Source: Saprospirales bacterium
Lineage (GTDB): Bacteria; Bacteroidota; Bacteroidia; Chitinophagales; Saprospiraceae
Reading direction: 5' to 3'
Assembly: GCA_003448025.1 (NCBI GenBank)
Contig: DLXL01000189.1
Span: forward strand, 832-6,407
Length of the DNA stretch: 5,576 nucleotides
Shown: positions 1 to 5,576 of the stretch, one piece after another
Layout of the letters: each line of letters starts with the position of its first letter
Numbering within the stretch: position 1 is the stretch's first letter
The notes under the pieces: model-generated
What the model was told of the DNA's origin: nothing
Databases searched by the model: none
Seen by the model: only the letters and a program-made list of their open reading frames with translations
Position numbers and translations under genes: made by a program

Positions 1-64
1 ATGCAAATGTTAACTCCCCTTTGGGGCTAATACTTTTCAACTCTTTCAAAAACTCAATATCATA

Positions 65-1027
65 ATGGCTAATAAATCGGATGTAGAAGCAGTGGACGCG
101 CTTGCACAGGCTTATAAGGATCTTTCTGCTGAAATTGGTAAAGTCATTGTAGGTCAGGATGATGTGGTTCGTGCGGTGATTATTTCCTTGTTTTCCAATG
201 GCCATGCCCTTCTGGTAGGGGTTCCCGGTCTGGCCAAAACCCTGCTGGTAAGCACTATTGCAGAAGTGCTGGATCTTGACTTCAAACGTATTCAGTTTAC
301 ACCAGACCTGATGCCGTCTGATATCACCGGTTCGGAGATTTTGGATGAAAATCGCCACTTCCGCTTTATGCGAGGTCCGGTATTTGCCAATATCGTATTG
401 GCCGATGAAATCAACCGTACACCGCCTAAAACACAGGCGGCTCTGCTGGAAGCCATGCAGGAGCGGTCTGTAACGGTTAGTGGTCAGCGCCATGACTTGC
501 CTTCGCCTTTCTTCGTACTTGCTACGCAGAACCCTATTGAACAGGAAGGTACTTATCCGCTTCCGGAGGCTCAGCTTGACCGATTTATGTTCAATATTCC
601 ACTCACCTATCCTACGTACGAGCAGGAAGTTGAAGTTGTTAAAAATACAACCTCTTCCAGGAATGTTGCACTCAAACACATCCTTAATTCAGATCAGATC
701 AAGGAATATCAACAACTTATCCGCAAAATTCCGGTGAGCGATAATGTGTTGGAATATGCTGTAGGACTCGTGGCCAAAACCCGTCCGAATACTGCCCGGG
801 CAACCAAAGAAGCCAACAATTACCTCGGATGGGGCGCCGGCCCGCGAGCCAGTCAATACCTGGCTCTTGGCGCCAAATGCCATGCAGCTATTCGTGGTAA
901 ATATTCTCCGGATATTGAGGATGTACAGGCCATTGCCAATCTCGTACTTCGCCACCGAATTGTACGTAACTATAAAGCAGAGGCAGAAGGTGTTACAGAA
1001 GAGAACATCATTGAAGCCATGCTTTAA
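65..1027 (+). CDS. moxR: MoxR-family AAA+ ATPase, complete
   Basis: This 320-residue protein is a cytoplasmic MoxR-type AAA+ ATPase, a chaperone-like family that uses ATP hydrolysis to remodel or activate partner proteins. Visible motifs are Walker A GVPGLAKT (residues 52-59), Walker B with the DE pair at 114-115 (VLADEIN), sensor 1 ATQNP (153-157), a candidate arginine finger in LDRF (R173), and a sensor-2 type GAGPRAS (257-263, R261). The C-terminal helical lid runs to the end, and the length is normal for the family (about 310-330). ATG 65 is chosen because the family N-terminus begins about here; no Shine-Dalgarno sequence precedes it, as is common in Bacteroidota. In many genomes moxR is followed by DUF58 and VWA/Bat genes. 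Here a strong terminator follows instead, so its partner cannot be read from this window. The family call is secure; the specific client is unknown. Confidence 0.95.
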   Translation: MANKSDVEAVDALAQAYKDLSAEIGKVIVGQDDVVRAVIISLFSNGHALLVGVPGLAKTLLVSTIAEVLDLDFKRIQFTPDLMPSDITGSEILDENRHFRFMRGPVFANIVLADEINRTPPKTQAALLEAMQERSVTVSGQRHDLPSPFFVLATQNPIEQEGTYPLPEAQLDRFMFNIPLTYPTYEQEVEVVKNTTSSRNVALKHILNSDQIKEYQQLIRKIPVSDNVLEYAVGLVAKTRPNTARATKEANNYLGWGAGPRASQYLALGAKCHAAIRGKYSPDIEDVQAIANLVLRHRIVRNYKAEAEGVTEENIIEAML

Positions 1028-1055
1028 ACGGTTGACGGTTTACGGTTGGCGGTGG
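1028..1055 (+). repeat. Degenerate 7-bp tandem repeat (ACGGTNN), four units
   Basis: Four consecutive 7-base units begin on the base after the moxR stop codon: ACGGTTG (1028-1034), ACGGTTT (1035-1041), ACGGTTG (1042-1048) and GCGGTGG (1049-1055). The last unit runs into the left arm of the terminator hairpin. The same unit type recurs after the next gene at 3612-3646 and 3683-3696. This is directly visible; any function is unknown. Heptamer short tandem repeats are known from filamentous cyanobacteria, which offers an analogy but not a homology. Confidence 0.75.
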
Positions 1056-1089
1056 ACCCGGGTGTTTTGCGCCCGGGTCCATTGTTTTT
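1053..1089 (+). terminator. Intrinsic (rho-independent) terminator after moxR
   Basis: A perfect 10-bp GC-rich stem is formed by TGGACCCGGG (1053-1062) and CCCGGGTCCA (1072-1081), with a 9-base T-rich interval that can pair two further positions (one wobble) at its base. It is followed at once by TTGTTTTT (1082-1089). It lies 25 bases past the moxR stop codon, the expected place and orientation. It implies that the downstream murF-alr gene is mostly transcribed separately, although I see no convincing promoter for it. Confidence 0.87.
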
Positions 1090-1152
1090 ATATCAGACCT
1101 GTTTTCGGAATGTCATTCGGTGTGCTTTTCTCCAAAACTGTACCTTTACCCC

Positions 1153-3612
1153 GTGCGATATCATCTTTCCGACATCCAATCCATTACAGGTGCAAACTGG
1201 TTGCAAAAACCGGCCGGCGACCCGCTGACGGAACAACTGCTTTTTGACTCCAGGTCTTTGGCAGCTCCGGCCAATGCTTTGTTTTTTGCACTGCCCGGCA
1301 AACACCGCGATGGGCACCGGTTCATAGCTGATTTATATGCCCAGGGTGTCAGGCAGTTCGTAGTACAACAATTCCCCGAGCCGGATCGCATGCCTGAAGC
1401 TTTTTTCTTACAGGTGGATCAACCTTTGGAGGCGCTTCAAGCCCTGGCTGCTTATCACCGCTCCCGATTTCAGATTCCGGTTATCGGGATTACCGGTAGT
1501 AATGGAAAAACGGTGGTAAAAGAATGGCTTGCACAATTGCTTTCGCCAGATTTTGATCTTGTAAGAAGTCCAAAAAGCTACAACTCCCAGATTGGGGTGC
1601 CGCTCTCCGTTTGGCAGATGCAGGAGCGAAATACCCTTGCCATTTTTGAGGCAGGTATTTCTCAAAGTGGCGAAATGGCAAAACTGGAGCGCATCATAAG
1701 GCCAACCATTGGCATATTTACCAATCTGGGCGCCGCACATCAGGAAGGGTTTGCTTCTGATGCGGAAAAATTAGCTGAAAAAATGAAACTCTTTGCGCAT
1801 ACCGATACACTGGTATGCGAAGCGCGTTGGGCTTCTGCACAGGCACACGCGAAGCTGTTCACCTGGTCTAAAAATGGTGATGCGGCGCAGTTAAAGATTT
1901 TGTCCATCGATAAACTCCTGCATGGTGGCGTTCGAATTGGAGCGGTTCTGAAAGAGACCGATCAGCATTTAACCCTCCAACTACCTTTTTCAGATGATGC
2001 GAGTATTGAAAATGCCTTGAACTGCTGGGCAGTTATGCTGTTGCTGCATATTCCTCAGGAAGAAATTGAGCGCCGCATGTTGCGCCTTGAACCCGTGGAG
2101 ATGCGGCTGGAAGTGAAAGCAGCTATTCATCGTTGTACGCTGATTAACGATGCATATAGCAATGACCTTGATTCGTTGCGTCTGGCATTGCAATTTGCCC
2201 GTCAGCAAGCCGGGAAAGGGCCACTTACCCTCATTTTATCGGATATTTTTCAAAGTGGCCTTTCCATGGAAGGCTTGTGGAAATCAGTTGCAGCACTGAT
2301 GCGAACGCATAAGGTGAGCCGATTGATCGGGATTGGAGCTGAGATTCCGCTCATTCGCGACTGGCTTCCGGATACGATAGGATCAACCTTTTATCCAGCT
2401 ACTGAAGTGTTTTTAGCCCAAATCGATACCCTTGAGTTCAGGGAGGAAACCATTTTGCTGAAAGGTGCGCGTGCCTTTGCTTTTGAACGCATTGCCCGCC
2501 GACTGGAGGAAAAGGCCCATAAAACAGTGTTGGAGGTTAACCTGTCAGCCCTGCTGCACAATTTGAAAACATATCAGCGAATGTTGCAGCCCGGCACCCG
2601 GATGATGGTTATGGTGAAAGCTGAGGGTTACGGAGCGGGGTCTGCACAAGTAGCCAAATTGCTGGAATTTCACCAGGTTGATTATTTGGGGGTAGCCTAT
2701 ACAGATGAAGGAATAGCTTTACGGGAGGCCGGCGTAAATTTGCCCATTTTGGTGCTGAATCCTGAACCTTCCGGCTTTGACGCCCTCTGGCGTTACAGAC
2801 TGGAGCCTGAAATTTATAGTGTAGCGTTACTCGAGGAAATAGCTGGTTTTGTGGCCACCGGTAAACCGCTGACCATCCACCTTAAGCTGGATACAGGAAT
2901 GCACCGCCTGGGTTTTGAACCGGCCGATATGCCGGTATTAACGCAAAGATTGCAGCAACTGCCTCATCTCAAGGTGGCCTCGGTATTTTCCCATCTTTCA
3001 GCCAGCGATGCACCTGCGCATGATGATTTCACCCGCTCGCAGGCAGAAAGGTTTTCCGGCATGGTAAAAAAGATCAATGCAGTGCTTGGATACGAGCCAC
3101 TCCGCCATATTTGTAATACAGGCGGTATCGAGCGTTGGCCGGAATTTCATTTTGATATGGTTCGACTCGGGATCGGATTGTACGGTATTGGCGGTGCCGC
3201 AGTGCAGCATCAACTTCATGTGGTAAATACCCTCAAAGCAACCATTAGTCAGATAAAAAACATCCCGGCAGGCGAAACGGTGGGATATAACCGTAACAGT
3301 GGCCTGCTGAACCATCCCAAACGCATCGCTACGATCAGCATAGGGTATGCTGACGGTTTTTTGCGACTTGCGGGCGGCGGGCGTTTTTCGCCGGCCGTTC
3401 GGGGTAAAAGGGCGCAGACTGTTGGCAATGTATGTATGGACATGACGATGATTGATATTACTGATATCCCGGAAGCCAAAGTAGGAGATGAGGTCACTAT
3501 ATTTGGGCAAAATCCGCCGGTGCAAGACCTCGCCCAATGCCTGCAAACCATTCCTTATGAAGTGTTTACGAATGTTTCGGATCGGGTGAAGCGGGTGTAC
3601 TGGCAGGAGTGA
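1153..3612 (+). CDS. murF-alr: Bifunctional MurF-like ligase / alanine racemase fusion
   Basis: One 819-residue chain joins a MurF-type ligase (about 1-450) to a fold-type III PLP alanine racemase (about 457-819). In the pathway, Alr makes D-Ala and MurF adds D-Ala-D-Ala to UDP-MurNAc-tripeptide; both act in the cytoplasm. MurF part: DSR (32-34), P-loop TGSNGKT (114-120), E166, H196, the carbamyl-Lys position K210, DAYSND (333-338) and KGAR (437-440). The usual GxHNxxN motif is replaced by a DDASIEN sequence ending in N287, so only its last Asn remains. Alr part: PLP lysine K489 in VKAEGYGAG, K578 and R585 in KLDTGMHRLG, R671 in VRLGIGLYG, the catalytic Tyr Y732 in GYADGFLR, and CMD (761-763). 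All racemase residues are present. No ATG fits the start. GTG 1153 gives MRYHLSDIQSITGA, matching family N-termini; GTG 1120 would add 11 unconserved residues. Such fusions are normal in Bacteroidota, usually beside a separate murF as here. Product confidence is high, start moderate. Confidence 0.94.
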   Translation: MRYHLSDIQSITGANWLQKPAGDPLTEQLLFDSRSLAAPANALFFALPGKHRDGHRFIADLYAQGVRQFVVQQFPEPDRMPEAFFLQVDQPLEALQALAAYHRSRFQIPVIGITGSNGKTVVKEWLAQLLSPDFDLVRSPKSYNSQIGVPLSVWQMQERNTLAIFEAGISQSGEMAKLERIIRPTIGIFTNLGAAHQEGFASDAEKLAEKMKLFAHTDTLVCEARWASAQAHAKLFTWSKNGDAAQLKILSIDKLLHGGVRIGAVLKETDQHLTLQLPFSDDASIENALNCWAVMLLLHIPQEEIERRMLRLEPVEMRLEVKAAIHRCTLINDAYSNDLDSLRLALQFARQQAGKGPLTLILSDIFQSGLSMEGLWKSVAALMRTHKVSRLIGIGAEIPLIRDWLPDTIGSTFYPATEVFLAQIDTLEFREETILLKGARAFAFERIARRLEEKAHKTVLEVNLSALLHNLKTYQRMLQPGTRMMVMVKAEGYGAGSAQVAKLLEFHQVDYLGVAYTDEGIALREAGVNLPILVLNPEPSGFDALWRYRLEPEIYSVALLEEIAGFVATGKPLTIHLKLDTGMHRLGFEPADMPVLTQRLQQLPHLKVASVFSHLSASDAPAHDDFTRSQAERFSGMVKKINAVLGYEPLRHICNTGGIERWPEFHFDMVRLGIGLYGIGGAAVQHQLHVVNTLKATISQIKNIPAGETVGYNRNSGLLNHPKRIATISIGYADGFLRLAGGGRFSPAVRGKRAQTVGNVCMDMTMIDITDIPEAKVGDEVTIFGQNPPVQDLAQCLQTIPYEVFTNVSDRVKRVYWQE

Positions 3613-3646
3613 CGGTGGACGGCCTACGGTAGACGGTGGACGGCTG
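3612..3646 (+). repeat. Degenerate 7-bp tandem repeat (ACGGNNN), five units
   Basis: Five consecutive heptamers begin with the final A of the murF-alr TGA stop: ACGGTGG (3612-3618), ACGGCCT (3619-3625), ACGGTAG (3626-3632), ACGGTGG (3633-3639) and ACGGCTG (3640-3646). They share the ACGG core and spacing with the block after moxR. Two more units, ACGGTGG and ATGGTTG, lie at 3683-3696 beyond a hairpin, so the hairpin seems embedded in a larger repeat block. The pattern is visible directly; origin and role are unknown. Confidence 0.75.
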
Positions 3647-3654
3647 CCTTTGCC

Positions 3655-3679
3655 TTGCGAGGGTCTTACGACCCCGCAA
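3655..3679. repeat. Inverted repeat / stable hairpin in the murF-alr to murF spacer
   Basis: TTGCG (3655-3659) pairs with CGCAA (3675-3679), and GGGTC (3661-3665) with GACCC (3670-3674). This gives a 10-bp stem with one bulged A (3660) and the tetraloop TTAC. No T run follows on either strand, so it is not a standard intrinsic terminator. It could stabilise the murF-alr mRNA end, act as a processing site between the two mur genes, or be part of a dispersed repeat element. Without a terminator here, read-through into murF is plausible. Confidence 0.6.
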
Positions 3680-3682
3680 AAC

Positions 3683-3696
3683 ACGGTGGATGGTTG
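3683..3696 (+). repeat. Two further 7-bp repeat units downstream of the hairpin
   Basis: ACGGTGG (3683-3689) and ATGGTTG (3690-3696) continue the heptamer pattern seen at 3612-3646 on the other side of the hairpin. With only two units, one imperfect, this would be weak alone; the first unit is identical to two units of the main block, which supports a common origin. Confidence 0.5.
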
Positions 3697-3724
3697 CTAC
3701 GCCCCCGCCTTAATGCATTAGAAC

Positions 3725-5032
3725 ATGAACACAACTGCATTATATTCTATCTTCCTGGATCATCCGGTGGTGAGTACCGATACCCGGAATCTGCCGGCCG
3801 GATGTATGTTTTTTGCCTTGAAAGGCGCCAATTTTGACGCTAATACCTTTGCGGAAGCAGCATTGGCCAATGGCGCCGCGTATGTGGTTGTCGACAACCC
3901 AAAATACCGGTTGAACGACCGGTGTTTGCTGGTGGATGATGTATTAAAAGCCTTGCAGGACCTGGCCAATTACCATCGCCGCCAATTTGACATTCCGGTG
4001 ATTGCTATTGGCGGATCCAACGGAAAAACTACCACTAAAGAACTGGTTTCCAGTGTGTTATCTGCACACTATTCCTGCCATTATACCAAGGGCAACTTCA
4101 ACAATCACATCGGTGTACCGCTTACCCTTTTATCCATGCCAGGGAGTACCGAGGTAGCCATTATTGAAATGGGAACCAATCAGCCCGGAGATATTGCAGC
4201 ACTTTGCCGCATAGCCCAGCCTACCCATGGCTTGCTTACCAATATTGGCAAGGAGCATCTGGAGGGCTTTGGCAGCCTGGCAGGCGTTAAAAAAGCGGAG
4301 GGAGAATTATTTGATTATCTGGCCAAAAACCACGGATGCGCATTTGTCAATCTCTCAGAAAAATACCTGGATGCGATGTCCAAAAAAGTGCCCATGCGCG
4401 TTGGGTACTACCAAATCAAGGAACTTCGACCCGAACCAGGTACCATTGAAGTACAGATGTTGGCAGAAATGCCAAGGGTCAAGGTAGCATTCCTTTCAGA
4501 TGATGGCCCCAAAATCGATATTACTACCCAGCTGTTTGGTAAGCATAATTTTCAGAATATCATGACTGCCATCGCGCTGGGCGTCTATTTTAAAGTTCCT
4601 GCCCATAAAATAAAAGAAGCGCTGGAAGCCTATACGCCACGCAATAACCGGTCTCAGATTCTGGATCATCACGGCGCAACAGTCCTCCTGGATGCCTATA
4701 ATGCCAATCCATCCAGTATGCGTCCGGCCCTGCAAAGTTTAATGGGTATGCCGGCCAGGCGGCATATCGCCATATTAGGTGATATGCTTGAGCTGGGCGT
4801 CGACAGCGACAAAGAACACCAGGATTTATTGAAATATGCGGCCAAACTAAAAGTGGATCAGATAGTGTTGGTGGGAAAAGAATTTGCCAAAACCAGCTAC
4901 GCCAAATACCAGGCGCTGCATTTCCCGGATAACCAGGCGGCCAAAACCTGGCTGGATACACAGGATATTCAGGACACGGCTATTCTGGTTAAGGGGTCAA
5001 GGGGAATCCGGCTGGAGGTGGTGGTGGGGTAG
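3725..5032 (+). CDS. murF: UDP-MurNAc-tripeptide--D-alanyl-D-alanine ligase (MurF)
   Basis: This complete 435-residue cytoplasmic ligase performs the last soluble step of peptidoglycan precursor synthesis, joining D-Ala-D-Ala to UDP-MurNAc-tripeptide with ATP. The three Mur ligase domains are visible. The N-terminal UDP-binding part has STDTR (17-21) and FFALKG (29-34). The central ATPase part has GGSNGKTTTKE (96-106), E148 in IIEMGTNQPGD, H178 in NIGKEHLEGFG, and GKHNFQN (272-278). The C-terminal part has NNRSQ (307-311), LLDAYNANPSS (321-331), LGDMLELG (351-358) and KGSRG (423-427). Two deviations stand out: the P-loop begins GG rather than the usual TG, and E192 in KAEGELF occupies the place of the carbamylated Lys (AKGEIF in E. 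coli). ATG 3725 gives a normal family N-terminus and has no Shine-Dalgarno sequence. It follows the murF-alr fusion by 112 bp with no terminator between, so co-transcription is possible. It shares ancestry with the fused MurF domain. Confidence 0.95.
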   Translation: MNTTALYSIFLDHPVVSTDTRNLPAGCMFFALKGANFDANTFAEAALANGAAYVVVDNPKYRLNDRCLLVDDVLKALQDLANYHRRQFDIPVIAIGGSNGKTTTKELVSSVLSAHYSCHYTKGNFNNHIGVPLTLLSMPGSTEVAIIEMGTNQPGDIAALCRIAQPTHGLLTNIGKEHLEGFGSLAGVKKAEGELFDYLAKNHGCAFVNLSEKYLDAMSKKVPMRVGYYQIKELRPEPGTIEVQMLAEMPRVKVAFLSDDGPKIDITTQLFGKHNFQNIMTAIALGVYFKVPAHKIKEALEAYTPRNNRSQILDHHGATVLLDAYNANPSSMRPALQSLMGMPARRHIAILGDMLELGVDSDKEHQDLLKYAAKLKVDQIVLVGKEFAKTSYAKYQALHFPDNQAAKTWLDTQDIQDTAILVKGSRGIRLEVVVG

Positions 5033-5489
5033 GAGTTTTAGCACCGAGACCTGGCTACATAATAAGCCGGAATCCGACAAAGCAGGTTATTTAACAAGTG
5101 TAATCTTTGTTGTATTGGATCATGCGATTTACCTTTGTTTTACCCTGATGGTATACGTATAGAAATAGTAGTAGCAACTAACCCGAATAGAACCCCGGCT
5201 TTGCTCCTGGCAAGCCATGTTCATCAGACACGACCATTATTTGTGTTTTCTTTTTAATCTGGTACCGGTGAGCACACTTTGTTAAAGATCATCGCCTGCT
5301 CATTCACTTGTGTTTTTTCTTATTGTTTTCACCGTGCCGTGCACGGTGCTGTCTTTGTATTGCTTGGATATCAGGGTAAGCAGTGCAATCTACTTTCATT
5401 GCAAACATTCATACGCAATGTACCACAATCAATTTTTTTCTCACACCAAAACCATTAAATTATGTGTAACAGTATTTTCTTTCGAAAGA
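5033..5489. other. Intergenic region without a supportable gene
   Basis: About 457 bases after murF are AT-richer than the genes and rich in T runs on the + strand. Reading frames on both strands are short and resemble no protein I recognise; the longest + frame entering it is an out-of-frame overlap with the end of murF. No tRNA-like, rRNA-like or riboswitch-like structure was recognised. What it does contain is one good inverted repeat (5330-5348), short palindromes TATACGTATA (5152-5161) and TCTTTCGAAAGA (5478-5489), and T-rich stretches at 5238-5252 and 5308-5329. No intrinsic terminator directly follows murF. Confidence 0.6.
5330..5348. repeat. Perfect inverted repeat, possible weak terminator
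   Basis: CACCGTGC (5330-5337) and GCACGGTG (5341-5348) form a perfect 8-bp stem with the three-base loop CGT. On the + strand the following sequence, CTGTCTTTGTATTG, is only moderately T-rich, and on the - strand it is A-rich, so terminator function is uncertain. It is nearly 300 bases after the murF stop. It might end the mur transcript, or be a protein-binding site; neither can be settled from sequence. Confidence 0.45.
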
Positions 5490-5576
5490 TTAGGGGGGGG
5501 GGCAATGAATTATTTTGATGATGGCCTTTATGCTTTTTTCTACTTCATCACTCAGAGGCCAATCTATGTGCCCAAT
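5490..5576 (-). CDS. Possible 3' end of a gene entering from the right, unknown product
   Basis: On the - strand the frame from the window edge is open for 28 codons to a TAA at 5490-5492. It encodes a hydrophilic start, WPLSDEVEKSIKAIIKIIH (an amphipathic-helix-like segment), then Cys-Pro-Pro-Pro translated from the C run. The first part looks more protein-like than the competing + frame (ATG 5505 to the edge, 24 codons), but both are open and too short to decide. I do not recognise the family. If real, it is convergent with murF, and its C-terminus is set by the length of the homopolymer: an 11th or 12th C would replace the stop with 12- or 16-residue tails. Confidence 0.3.
   Translation of the reverse strand: MGHIDWPLSDEVEKSIKAIIKIIHCPPP
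5493..5502. repeat. Homopolymer run of ten G (C on the - strand)
   Basis: Ten consecutive G occur in an otherwise AT-rich region. Runs of this length are prone to slipped-strand mispairing and are typical of phase-variable loci, and also of sequencing or assembly length errors. It lies either at the 3' end of the possible - strand gene or two bases before the ATG at 5505 on the + strand, so a length change could alter a C-terminus or a translation-start context. Confidence 0.85.

Noticed and set aside
1..30. A nine-codon frame from ATG 1 to TAA 28-30 and a small CCCC-TTT-GGGG inverted repeat, possible leader peptide or terminator.
   Set aside because: The frame is too short and cut by the window edge, the stem is only 4 bp, and no T run follows.
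20..38. A TTTG and a TACTTTTC resembling parts of the Bacteroidota promoter pattern before moxR.
   Set aside because: The spacing between them is about 7 bases rather than roughly 20, and the second box is imperfect.
1141..1148. TACCTTTA, close to the TAnnTTTG promoter box, before murF-alr.
   Set aside because: It ends only four bases before GTG 1153, with no upstream TTG at a suitable distance, so it would give a nearly leaderless message; chance is more likely.
2998..3684. A 228-codon open frame on the - strand.
   Set aside because: It lies over the intact racemase domain, has no recognisable protein features, and is explained as a shadow of the real gene.
3711..3720. Palindrome TAATGCATTA just upstream of the murF start, possible operator.
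   Set aside because: A single 10-bp AT-rich palindrome is easily expected by chance and no second copy is present.
5055..5074. A weak stem just after murF (CTGGCT with AGCCGG), possible terminator.
   Set aside because: It has six pairs including a wobble, an 8-base loop and no T run after it.
4884..5162. A 92-codon + strand frame running from inside murF into the intergenic region.
   Set aside because: It overlaps the murF end in another frame, and its composition (many Arg and Trp, then hydrophobic) looks like out-of-frame translation.
5304..5399. A 31-codon ATG frame on the - strand in the intergenic region.
   Set aside because: It is very short, crosses the inverted repeat, ends in a lysine-rich stretch from the A-rich strand, and has no other support.

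Overview
The window looks like a stretch of chromosome from a member of the Bacteroidota. The strongest reason is the single-chain MurF-Alr fusion, an arrangement characteristic of that phylum. The genes also lack recognisable Shine-Dalgarno sequences, which is usual there. The protein wording (for example NNRSQ in the stand-alone MurF) suits the environmental Saprospiria/Chitinophagia side of the phylum, but that finer placement is only an inference.

Layout, all on the + strand: bases 1-64 are a short AT-rich leader with no supportable gene. A complete MoxR-type AAA+ ATPase gene (65-1027) follows. It is closed by a strong intrinsic terminator (1053-1089), preceded by degenerate 7-bp repeats that start right after the stop codon. 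Next is a complete murF-alr fusion gene, probably starting at GTG 1153 and ending at 3612. A 112-bp spacer carries more of the same 7-bp repeats and a 10-bp-stem hairpin without a T tract. Then comes a complete stand-alone murF (3725-5032). From 5033 to about 5489 the sequence is AT-richer and shows no convincing gene, only one good inverted repeat (5330-5348). The right edge has a run of ten G (5493-5502) and possibly the 3' end of a gene on the - strand running in from outside the window.

Functionally the second and third genes form a peptidoglycan-precursor cassette. Alr makes D-alanine, Ddl (not in the window) joins two D-alanines, and MurF attaches D-Ala-D-Ala to the UDP-MurNAc-tripeptide in the cytoplasm. 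The two MurF copies differ at positions that are usually conserved: the stand-alone enzyme has Glu where the carbamylated Lys is expected, while the fused domain keeps that Lys but lacks the GxHN part of the nucleotide-binding motif. MoxR is a neighbour with its own terminator, so a shared transcript is not supported.

I found no CRISPR array, tRNA, rRNA, insertion sequence or obviously new multi-gene system. The most interesting items are the division of conserved residues between the two MurF copies, the 7-bp repeats placed at two stop codons, and the G10 tract at a possible gene end.
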